Positions 1 through 9,802 of a stretch of 23,773 nucleotides of DNA are shown piece after piece. The position numbers were made by a program, and so were the translations under genes. The DNA is from Auxenochlorella pyrenoidosa (Eukaryota > Chlorophyta > Trebouxiophyceae > Chlorellales > Chlorellaceae): the NCBI GenBank assembly GCA_001430745.1, contig KQ481937.1:118044-141816 (forward strand), written 5' to 3'. Each line of letters starts with the position of its first letter. Position 1 is the stretch's first letter. The notes beneath the pieces were generated by a model. It made no database searches. It was given only the letters and a program-made list of their open reading frames with translations, and was not told the origin of the DNA.

Positions 1-3000
1 GCCGGCTACACCTCCTGCAGGGGTGACTGTATTCCTGAGGGCACATGCTGCACGGATCCCGACACCTGCCCAGATGCCCACTCCACCTGCCCTAGCGATG
101 GCGGCATCTGTCCGGAGTGTGACCAAGGCTACTACAAGTGCAATGGCGTCTGCATCCCTGACGGAACATGCTGCACCAACCCCGACTCCTGCCCCGATCC
201 ACACGCCACCTGCCCCAAGGATGGCGGCCAATGCCCTGTGTGCGACCAAGGTCAGTCCAGTGATTTCAAAGTGGCAGCATGTTGCAGACACAGCCAAACT
301 CTGCAGCATTTGCACAAAGCCATCCCGTGCCTGTGCTCCTGCAGAGCACACTTTTCACTGTCACATTACAGACTTACTTAGTGCCTGGTTCAAAGTAAAC
401 CTGCAGGCTATAAGCTGTGCAACACTGTGTGCATCCTTGAAGACAAGTGCTGCACCAGCCCCGACTCGTGCGACGGCGACCACAACACCTGCCCTGAAGA
501 CGGCGGTGAATGTCCCGGCTGTGACACAGGTGCGTTGTTAGTTCACACGATTGACGTTTCTCTCAGGATATCAGCAGCCTTGTAGCGTCCTCTCTTCATG
601 CGCAGTGGCCACGTTGCACCTGCTTGATGCAATGTGCCCGCCGTTGGTGTTATTTAACAGGTGCGTGGAGGCTGTCGAAGACTGTTTGAGACCTCCTGCC
701 CTTGACAGCTGCACCAGCGTGTGTGCCTCCTTGCCCTGCAGGGTACAAGCCGTGCAGGGGTGGCTGCATCCCCGATGATAAGTGCTGCACTGACCCCGAC
801 AGCTGCCTTGGCGAGCACAACACCTGCCCTCAGGACGGCGGCGACTGCCCTGGCTGCGATGCCGGTGAGACCTATACTCTGCATATGCAGACCGCGTACA
901 CAGCAGCAATTTGTCAGCTCAAGGTTGCTGGAGCCAACGCAACCGAGGTGCCAATGTGTACTCGTACATAGGCTTTGTTGCAGCTTTGTGCTGTTGGTGA
1001 GGTGCTAATCGCCACTCCAAGTCGTTTCTCCCACATCTCGGCTCCAGGTTACTATGCCTGCAAGGGCGTGTGCATCCCTGTTGGCACTTGCTGTACCGAC
1101 CCTGAGAACTGCCCAGGAGACCACAACACCTGCACACAGGACGGTGGCCAGTGCCCCGGCTGCGACCCTGGTGGGTGTGCTGCCAGCCCTTGCATCAGCA
1201 TGGTGCACCAAATTGCATGCATTAATCAAACAGTCGTGCAGACTGAGCGGGCATGTTCTTGCATTGTTTTGGCACGCTCCGCAATGCCACTCACCCCCAG
1301 TCCTGCTGCAACTTGCAGGCTACTACGCATGCAAGGGAAAGTGCATTGCAGTTGGAACCTGCTGCACTGACCCAGACAACTGCGACGGCGATTACAACAC
1401 CTGCCCTGTGGATGGCGGGATCTGTCCCGGCTGTGATGCTGGTGCGCTGCTGCTGCTGCTGCTGCTGCTGCTGTGCACGGCTGGCATTGCTTGGAAGAAC
1501 CCGCCTCCCGTCACCATGCTCTGCCCATGCGCAGCATCTGCCAGTGCCGGCACTGGGCAGCCTTTTTACCCCTGTGTCGATGGCGGCTGCAATCAAGGAC
1601 GGTGTGCCGTTGTGTGTGCTCTGCAGGGTACAAGCCGTGCAAGGGTGGCTGCATCCCGGAGGGCACCTGCTGCACCGACCCTGATACCTGCCCTGGCGAC
1701 CACAACACCTGCCCTCAGGACGGTGGCCAGTGCCCTGGCTGCGATGCTGGTGAGTGCGTACCCACGTACACATACTGTCGCACTAGGTTGTTTCGAGCCA
1801 TACAATATCAGCCTGGTGTGCAGCTTGTGCCAGCCAACATGAGGGAGCAGCCAGATGCCGCCAGGCTTTGCAAGCTTCTGACCTGCCTGCTGCCCTTTCC
1901 TGCTCTCAGGCTATGTGCCTTGCAAGAGCGACTGCATCCCTGTCGGCACCTGCTGCACCAACCCTGACACCTGCCCTGGCGACCACAACACGTGCACACA
2001 GGACGGTGGCCAGTGCCCAGGCTGTGACCCAGGCTATGTTGCATGCAACGGTGATTGTATCCCCACCGGCACCTGCTGCACCAACCCAGACAGCTGCCCG
2101 GGAGACCACAACACCTGCCCTAGCAATGGCGGCCAGTGCCCCGGCTGCGATCCGGGTGAGGCGGGCAGTTGGCTTGCATGAAAAATTTTGTGCTCACAAC
2201 CTGTGTCCACAACACTGGGGCAACAGGACCTGGGTTGAAGGCTTTCTGCTTTTGGGAGCCCTTCCTGAGAATTGTTGGTCGCTTTTGGAAGGCATCAGCC
2301 CATCTGTCGCACACACCAGCTGGCGCTGAGTGCCGCTACAATGCGCGACCTGCCAGGCCACTGATGCCTGCAACGTTTTCCGTGTCTGCAAACATGAGCA
2401 GGTTACTACTCATGCGGTGGCGTGTGCATCCCAAACAACAAGTGTTGCACTGACCCCGACTCCTGCCCTGGCGACAACACCAGCTGTGGCGCCAATGGCG
2501 GCGACTGCCGCTGTGATTCTGGTGAGCGACAGCTTTGTTGGGTCATGCAGCAATGTCCCAGCCGCCTGCTTTGTCCCTGAACTCGGCATGAAGGCTGCCT
2601 TCGGACCAGCATGCTGGAGCTCGCACGCTGGCCCAGCTGGGAGCACAACAGTGACCATGGCATGCCTGCCCGACGCCCAGGCTTCCTTGACTGCAACAAC
2701 GACCTCTCCAATGTGTTGCCTACGAACGGCTGCGAGATCAACGGCAAGGCGGACAACGAAAACTGCGGCTCATGGTGGGTGGCCTGGGGCTGACCATCAG
2801 GCAGCAAGCTCGACTCGCACCCGGCCAGTCATGCTCGTTTCGCGCTGCCACACAACTTGTTTTGCTTCAGACCTTCGCTGTCTCCTACTGCTCAGGCAGG
2901 CCCGGAGGCTGTGCTGCGCCACCATCCAAGCAGCGAAGGGGGTGTCCATGGCCAGGCATGCCCGCACATAAAGCCTGAGAGCGTGAGCCTTTCCCGCCAT

Positions 3001-4475
3001 CGGCCCCAACCTTGCAGTGGCAACAAGTGCCAGACTGGCTTCACCTGCCTGGATGGCGTGTGCGCTGAATCTGCAGGCACGAGTGGTCAAGGGAGAGGTC
3101 CCACCGAGAAAGCAGAGCCGAGTCTGGGAGGAATGCACGTTATTTGCCTGGGGCAGTCCCCAGGGCCTACATGCTGCACCCGTGGTGCACGCACGCCCTG
3201 ACCACAGGATATCCGGCCCACGACGCTCTCCCTTGCGGCCATGCCTGTGCCTGCTCTGTGCCTGCTCCTCTCACACAGCAGTCCTGGCCGGTCCCGACCC
3301 GCCTGCAGTGAAGTGCGACACCACCCTGGCGTACAGCGGTCGCGACGGCACCTTCACCTACTCCATCACCATCGGCACCGCTGGCCCCAAGTTCAACTTC
3401 TCATACGAGACGTACAACGTGCCCGACCAGTGCGCTGCACGGGGGAGGGCGCCATGGTTTTCTGTCTGTCCAACTCCACCTTCCGCTCCCACCGCCTCCT
3501 TCAGTAGCCCTCCTCACCATCACCCCCTGCCACCTTGGTCTGCAAACAACTTCTTCCTGGGCAGCACTTGGTCTGCTCTCGAGCCTCCGCTGCCCATGGA
3601 TCTCACCCACCTCCAACATCAACCCACCTTCCACTGTCCGATCGGTCTACAGTTGCTCTCAACTCCACTTCCACATCGTGGTTGCCCGGGGAGCTGCCCT
3701 CCCCGGCGCGCCCACTCCTCCCACTCCCCACCCATGCTTCCCTCCCTCATTACTGCTCCCTTCTCCCGCCGCCCCCTCCCCTCCATCCAGCCTGGTGGTC
3801 ACCGACTCCCGTGGCACTGTCCTCTTCGACAAGATTGTTGGCGACAACTACTACTGCTCGCAGGTGTGCACTAGCGAGGTCCCTGTCCGGGCATGGCCAG
3901 CACTGTGTCCAGGCACTGCGTGCCTGCGCTTGCCGCGGGATGCTCACAGGTTGGATGGCCGCGGCTCACCCTGTCGCACCGCCAACGCTGACAGGGGTTT
4001 TGGATGCGCTTCCCGCCTTGCAGAGCGGGTGCACGGCCTACAGGGGCTGCACCAACCCGTTCCCCACCGGCTGCTACTGCGTGAACAGCCGAGGCAGGCC
4101 GACCACCTGCAGCTGTGGCACCAGCTGCAACTGCCCGGGCACCTCCCAGGGTGATGGCACCGGCTGGGTGCTGCTGGACCGCGCCCCTGGCGTCTCTGCT
4201 GTGCAAGTCAAGGTCATGGGCGGATGCGGAACCCGCTGGGTGAGACAGAGGTGCCGGTGGTGCCAATGGCATGGGCACCTAGGCTGAGCTTTGCGCAAGC
4301 AACCCGGTCACAATTGGCAGCAGCTGCCTCGGAGCTGTTGTGTACAGCCGACATGCCACATGCCCACCAAGCAGAAGTGCATGCTCTGTCCTTGCTACCC
4401 CAGGCCCTGCATGAATCTGGCTGCTGCACTTCCGGCCCATGGTTGCAGGACTTCCGCGTCGGTTGTGCTGTTTGA
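1..4475 (+). CDS. Cysteine-rich tandem-repeat protein, 5' end outside window (partial)
   Basis: Family not recognised. Exons by splice sites and phase: 1-250, 407-529, 742-864, 1048-1170, 1319-1441, 1627-1749, 1910-2155, 2402-2521, 2681-2774, 3018-3085 (or 3076), 3282-3429, 3791-3863, 4024-4239, 4404-4475 (TGA). The frame is open from base 1, so the start lies upstream; about 633 residues are visible. The first ten units are 41-residue repeats with eight cysteines, C-x3-C-x5-CC-x5-C-x6-C-x6-C-x2-C, typified by CIPxGTCCTxPDxCPGDHNTC. Next come a segment with GCEI and CGSCGNKC, resembling Cys motifs of myxobacterial surface proteins; a beta-rich domain (3282-3863) with FNFSYETYNVPDHLVVTD; and a Cys-rich tail (4024-4475). 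The disulfide density implies a secreted or cell-surface protein, perhaps structural or adhesive; that role is inference. The exon 11/12 join restores VPDHLVVTD and the last exon is short, so the 3' end is the least certain part. Confidence 0.8.
4..2521 (+). repeat. Ten-copy array of eight-Cys repeats encoded by ~123-bp exons
   Basis: Copies lie at 4-126, 127-250, 407-529, 742-864, 1048-1170, 1319-1441, 1627-1749, 1910-2032, 2033-2155 and 2402-2521. Single-repeat exons are 123 nt and flanked by phase-1 introns, so they can duplicate or drop out without breaking the frame. Copies 1+2 and 8+9 are joined in one exon with no intron between them. The last copy is one codon shorter (DCRCDS instead of xCPxCDx). 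Exons at 742 and 1627 begin almost identically (GGTACAAGCCGTGCA), suggesting a recent duplication. Confidence 0.88.
1446..1473 (+). repeat. (GCT)n microsatellite in an intron
   Basis: Nine GCT units lie a few bases after the 5' splice site of the intron that follows the exon ending at 1441. Being intronic, they should not affect the protein. Length variation between strains would be expected. Confidence 0.9.
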
Positions 4476-6276
4476 GATGCACCTACGAAACCAGGCAAGC
4501 TGACGCTTTCTGAAGTGACATTGCAGAGCCTTCAGGCCCAGCTCGTCTCCGCTTCTGACAAGCAACCTTGGACTAACCTGAAGCAGGAGACTCTTTTGCT
4601 GATGCCCCCCACCCCATCCAAAGTTATCAATGTAGCGCCTTTGCAATTGAGGAGTGCTGGCAATGAGTCATCCGCTAGGTCAGGGCATGCACTCACGGGA
4701 AGCACTCTGAAACGATGGCCAGTCTCATTGCTGAGCCTGCCTGCGTGCGCTTGCATGTCGATCTTCTTTGCACCCACCACCCTTCACCCTTACAGCCAGC
4801 CGTCACCTCTTCTGCGTCAAGCACTCCGCTGCATGGCGCTTCATGTTCCAGGCCTTCAAGGGCCTCAGAGCCTGTTGCACACTGATACCCCACCCCCCAC
4901 CCCAAACAACCACCCCCAACCACCCTCAACCCCCGCCCCACACCCTTACCCGCCCACCACGCCCAACCCTCTTACCGGCCTCACCTGCACACTACTCAAA
5001 CTCAACGGGAACAACCTTTTTGCCCACAACATTTTACCCCAAAACCTACCTGCTTCCCGCACTCGCAGCACTTTGGGCCTGGTGAGTTGGTGAGACACAA
5101 GTTCAACCCGCGACTCTCCATGTTCCATTCTCCAGCAGCCCGGCAGCTTGTAGCGTCTGGAACCTCGCCCCACCGCACAATTTTGCACCTGTTGATCTTT
5201 GCAGCTCTGTTTTGCTGCAACTTTTCCTCTTTTTGCCGCGACATGGCCATTCTTGCACTGTCGCTCTTGAACTAGGCTGCGGGGCTATCCGTCAGCCGTT
5301 AACGCCCGCGGCCTGGAGTCTTCTCACCAGGCTCCTTAATTCTCACAGTGCGTCTGCCCCCGCCGCTCCCCGGCGCTGAGGGGGCTACAGGGCATGTCTG
5401 CCTGTCATTGCTGTTGCCCTGAGCAGGCAGTATAGGGGAGCTGCTGCCTCCTGCGCATGTAACTTCGGCCGCTGTAACTGTGCACAGCACTTTGCATTCT
5501 GTCAACCAGCACAGGATGTGGGCTTCAAGGATGCATCACCGAAGTGCGAGGTCCGCCAGCCGAACTTGCGGCGTAGGCACAAACGAGGCAGAGCCAGCAT
5601 ACACAAGACATGGCATGCGCCAGTGGCTTGCACTCCCTCAGATCATTGAAGCTTTACTTCCTGTATGCTGTGTGTCAGACAGGGCAAGGTTTGAAACTGT
5701 CTAAGCCTGCTGGCAGTAGGCCACTGCGCAGCATGCCCCACATACCGACATCAACATGCAGATTCGTACCGTGCAAGGGGTGGTCACCATCACGTCATGC
5801 CGCGTTGGATCATATGTTGGCGTAGGTTCTTGGCCTGTAGATCGAGAAGATGCCTTTCAAGGTAGCATGGGACTACTTCAGCTCAGCTCAGAGCCTCCTG
5901 CTGCCAGTGCAACTCAACATTGAAGAGTCACATTGAAGTAGCTCTGGAAGAAGGTGTCAGCTGCTGCGACAGCTCGAGCATCCGACGCCGCCGACCCTTG
6001 CTTTGACATTTCTTACGGAAATTGCCGAAATTGGCCACCACGGCCTGGATCATGCCGGCATCAGCTGTGTAGAACGTGGCGCAACCGGTCTAACCGGAGT
6101 CTTACCGGAGGAGAGCTCAAAATGCCGGCCCCAAGGACGTGCTCGTATTAAGCTCCCGTCTCCCGCGAATAAACTTGAACTCTAGAAGCCAGCAATTAAG
6201 TAAGGCCACTGTCCGTCCCTGGGCAGGACCAACTAGTGCCCTGTCCCCGCTTCTTCTTTCATCCACCCCGCACACC
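4476..6276. other. Gene-poor interval between the Cys-rich gene and the metalloprotease
   Basis: It should contain the 3' UTR of the left gene and the promoter and 5' UTR of the metalloprotease. Open frames here have no family resemblance and no exon-like chain. There is a C/A-rich low-complexity tract around 4888-4980. A short stretch at about 4796-4866 reads SRHLFCVKHSAAWRFMFQAF and lies after a possible CTTACAG acceptor, so it could be an exon remnant. No clear TATA box is seen near 6277. Confidence 0.5.
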
Positions 6277-9206
6277 ATGCGGCCGCATGGCTGCCGGAGT
6301 CTCAATTTCAATGCTGCACACCTGATAGCAGCGAGCGCCGCAGCGCTACTGCTGGTTGTCTGCCCTGCCGCCGCTGCGGCCGCTCTCGAGGTGGCCACCG
6401 TCCCTGCCTCCAGCCCTGCACTCGCTGCTGCGGCCCGAGCTGTGGGCCCTGGCCGCAGCCTGCGAGTCACAGGCCACCGCTTTGCAGGCGACTCAGCACC
6501 CTCCACCCTGGTGCTGGAGCGCTTTGACATCTTCAGGCCGCACGCCGTCATTGAGATCCGGGGCCGCCCTGGCAGCCGCCCGCGTCGTCAGGCGCCCCCC
6601 GACACCCGTTTCTTCCGGGGCCACATCCAGGGAGACCCCTCCTCCTCCGTCATGCTGTCAGTGCGGCCAAGTGGAGCTGTCACCGGCCTTGCCTTCCGTG
6701 GGCATGCAGCCTGGGCGCTGGGCCAGACGGCAAGCCCCCCAGCTGGCATCGCGGCCGCTGCAGCCTCGGCTGGCGGCGGCCTGCAGTCACGCCAGGTTCG
6801 GCCCTCTGGAAAGAAGCCCTTCAAGTGCAGCAATGACGAGGCCGGCATCCCTCACAGGCACGGGCCCGCCGGCATGCGAGGGGCAGCGGCTGGTGTGAGC
6901 GCGGCCGTGATGACCAACCATGTGAGAGGCCGGGCCTGCCTGCCTTGGGTGCTGGGCCGCCTGCAATTGCACGCGCCTGCTTGCATGGCAGGTAGAGTAT
7001 GCTCCAGCTGATTTTTCTCTGCACAGGTCCTACCCGTCCCTCCACTGATGGTGCACATACCTCCTGGACGCGCCTGTTCCTGCCCACCACCTGATGCAGA
7101 CCGTGTTTGACCAGAACATCACCGCTGTCGTAGCCCTGGAAACAGACTTCGAGTACTTCCAGAAGTTTGGTTCCACCCAAAAAGCCATCGACTACGCGGC
7201 TGACCTCATTGGCTGTGAGTGGGGATGGAGCTGGGGGGTTACAGCCGGGCAGGGATCAGGAACCTGCTTGCAAGGCCACTGGCAGAGGGTGCCGCTGCCG
7301 CCGCTGAATTCTCCCCACGGCCTGTCTCCTGCCGTTTGAACCTTTTTCCGCAGATGCTGACATGGTGTACAGCCGGGAGATCAAGGTGGACTTGTCCATT
7401 GGTGCGCCTGGCACTGAACTGGCACAGGCTTGGCTGGCATGTCGGGGCTCTGTGCTGGGAGGGAGCGATGCTGGGCTTCCGCCTGCAGGCAGCATGCCAC
7501 GTCAGCGTGTGATGCTTCAGCAGCCAGGGAAGCCCCATCCAGCATGGCTGCAGCCCTGCATGCACACCCCGCCTGGTTCCACTGAACTCGCAGGCTACCT
7601 GCGCCTGTGGACCGCTGGCGCGGACAGCGACCCATGGCCCAACACCACCGACTCCGGCACCATGCTGACAAGCTTCAAAAACTACTGGAACGCCAACATG
7701 ACGGTGCGCAAGAGCCGATAAGGACTCATTGAGATCACACTGAGCACCTAGCTCACCTGCCTAGCACTTCTGGGTGCTACCTTGGGCAAGGGCGGCCTGC
7801 CAACGTGGCTCAAACCCAACCCTTGCGCATCTTCCTGAATGCCGCTCTACAAGATTCCCCGCTGCAGGGTGTCGAGCGCACAACTGCCCACTTCCTCTCG
7901 GGCAAGAACACCGGCGGCGGCATCTCCTGGGTTGGGGTGCTGTGCGACTGGTACAACAGCCCCTCAAACAATTATGCGTACGGTGAGGCTGGCCCAGAGG
8001 TTGGCATGGTGCGCTGGGCTGTGCTTGGAAACTGCTGCGGCGCCAGGCACGCAGCCCTGCCATCGCGTTGCTGTCTGTTTGTGGCACTCGTCTGCCCATG
8101 TTCACATGTGCTGTGTGCATGCGATCGTAGCTGCTGCCCCCTGCTTGTAAACTGCAGGCTACTCTGGCGCCCTTGAAGCCAACTTTGTATGGGACGGCCT
8201 TCAGGTGGGCGGCAGGGCTGTGCGCTGTTGCCAAGAAGCGGGGCTGAGGTCCACATTGGTCCAGCACACAGAGAGCTTTCTGACACTGGCCTGCAGCAAG
8301 TGGCTCGGCGCTTGAGCCTGCCTGCTACCTTCACCCCTGCAGTCTGACACTCCACAGAGCCTGGTCTGGGACGTAATCGTGGTGGTGAGCATGCACGTGC
8401 CAGTGCAACTGGGCCAAGCCGACAGCATGCCAGCATGCCAGCAGCGCGTGCGTGTCCTGGCCCGCTCCGCCACATGGCAGCGCCCCGGCCCATAACCTGC
8501 TGTTCCACACCCCGCAGGCCCATGAGATTGGCCACAACTTCAACTCGCCCCACACCCACCAGTACTGCAACATCCCCGATGCCTCCCACCCCGACCCCGT
8601 CGACCGCTGCGCCACCGGCTGCATGGCCTCTGCCGGCCTGCCCACCTGCACCGGGCCCGTCCCTTACTACAACGGCGGCAAGGGCACCATCATGTGAGGC
8701 CACCGTGGCGGAGAGGCATGACGCGGGCTGGTGTGGGCAGAGGAAGGTGCTCACAGCTGCACCCGGCCGAGGCACAGGGATGGCTCACCCCCGGCCCACG
8801 CTTGTTGACTTGGGACCACGCTATCCATTTCTGCAGGTCCTACTGCTACCTGCAGCCTGGCAGCTACAACAACGTGGCCATGACGTTTGGGCAGGGGCAT
8901 ACCTGCGGGACCGAGCCGGACAGAGTGCCCGCCCGGATGCGGGCGCACGTGCAGGCCGCCGCTGCCGCCCACCCGCAGTGCTTCCCAGCCTCGCCCAAGC
9001 CCGCCCCGCAGCCAAGCCCACCGCCCACACCGCCCCCGCAGCCAAGCCCGCCGCCCACACCGCCCCCGCAGCCAAGCCCGCCGCCCACGCCTCCACCTTC
9101 GCCCATCCCCCGCCCTCCGCCCAGCACCTGCAAGGCCCTCTACAAAAGCTGTGTGACTTCGCCCGAGTGCTGCTCGAAACGCTGCCGGTATAACGTCTGC
9201 CGTTAA
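6277..9206 (+). CDS. Secreted M12-type (reprolysin-like) zinc metalloprotease with C-terminal six-Cys module
   Basis: Exons: 6277-6921, 7100-7214, 7354-7401, 7594-7703, 7868-7982, 8158-8204, 8343-8384, 8518-8693, 8837-9206; 555 aa. ATG 6277 is chosen because it opens a signal peptide (basic start, then a Leu/Ala/Val core to about residue 37). A pro-domain fills the rest of exon 1, with FRGHIQGDPSSSVMLSV typical of bacterial-like M12 pro-regions. The catalytic domain runs from about 216 to 480: zinc site HEIGHNFNSPH (H376, E377, H380, H386) and Met-turn IMSYC (M433). A proline-rich linker holds three PQPSPPPTPP units (490-519), followed by a Cys module (531-554). The family cleaves peptide bonds using Zn2+; here it probably acts in the wall or medium. 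The metzincin glycine of HExxHxxGxxH is Asn383. The exon 1/2 join is the least certain, because the 6922-7099 stretch has no usable frame. Confidence 0.87.
9006..9095 (+). repeat. Three 30-bp tandem repeats encoding a proline-rich linker
   Basis: Units at 9006-9035, 9036-9065 and 9066-9095 each encode PQPSPPPTPP in frame, with a few third-position changes. Pro-Ser-rich linkers of this kind are typical of hydroxyproline-rich extracellular proteins in green algae and are often O-glycosylated. It separates the protease domain from the Cys module. Confidence 0.93.
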
Positions 9207-9802
9207 GTCACCTGAGTAGCACACGGAAGGGTGCAAGCATGCCTGCGGGGGCTGGCCGCCAACCCTGCCTAGCTGCCCCTTGCCAGCCGCGCTGCGTCTT
9301 TATGTCTGTCGTGATCGACGCTATTTTCAGTGTGATTGAAATCTGTACCTTTGCTGTTCTGCCATCACATAGATGTCCTTTCACCTTATCCTCTCCAATC
9401 AGCTTTCCCTGATACATTATTCTTGCACTACACGTTTAGCGTTCCGGTGACACCTGGTTGCTGAAGGCGTTTTGTGGGCACGGTGCTTGCACCCTGTCTG
9501 TTTCGACCATTCTGTGAGAGGCCCACTTCCCTTTGCCCAACTTCATCTTCACAGCAGAGCTAATTCATAACATGCCTTGACGTCATTCTTTGCATGCTTG
9601 TTTGCTAAACTTTAAGCAGTTTTCCACCTTCAACGCGTTGTCCAGCCGGAGCGGCCAACATCCGCCAGCGCCTGCACTGCTGCCAGCCCAGACGCCAGTT
9701 CATACCGCTCAAAGTAGATGCTGCACTCAAGGGACTTTTATGCGGCTCCGCCTGCGAGCCGGAAGCAGCAGCAGGGCAGGGTGAACTGGCGGCATGACCA
9801 GA
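9207..9802. other. Interval after the metalloprotease stop
   Basis: It is less GC-rich than the flanking genes (for example 9300-9430), as expected for a 3' UTR and intergenic DNA. I see no gene, RNA or repeat here that I can support. It may hold converging 3' UTRs of the metalloprotease and of the proposed minus-strand gene ending at 9803. Confidence 0.5.

Noticed and set aside
4..2521. Regularly spaced repeats as a CRISPR array
   Set aside because: The repeats are 123-nt coding exons with variable intron spacing and eukaryotic splice sites.
8518..8550. Gametolysin-type (M11) assignment for the metalloprotease
   Set aside because: The HEIGHNFNSPHTHQYC context, pro-region and IMSYC turn fit the M12 reprolysin-like group better, though both are metzincins and I could not run a profile search.
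9129..9206. Reading the six-Cys tail as a toxin
   Set aside because: Knottin spacing occurs in many binding and inhibitor domains; here it is the tail of a protease, so a toxin role is not supported.
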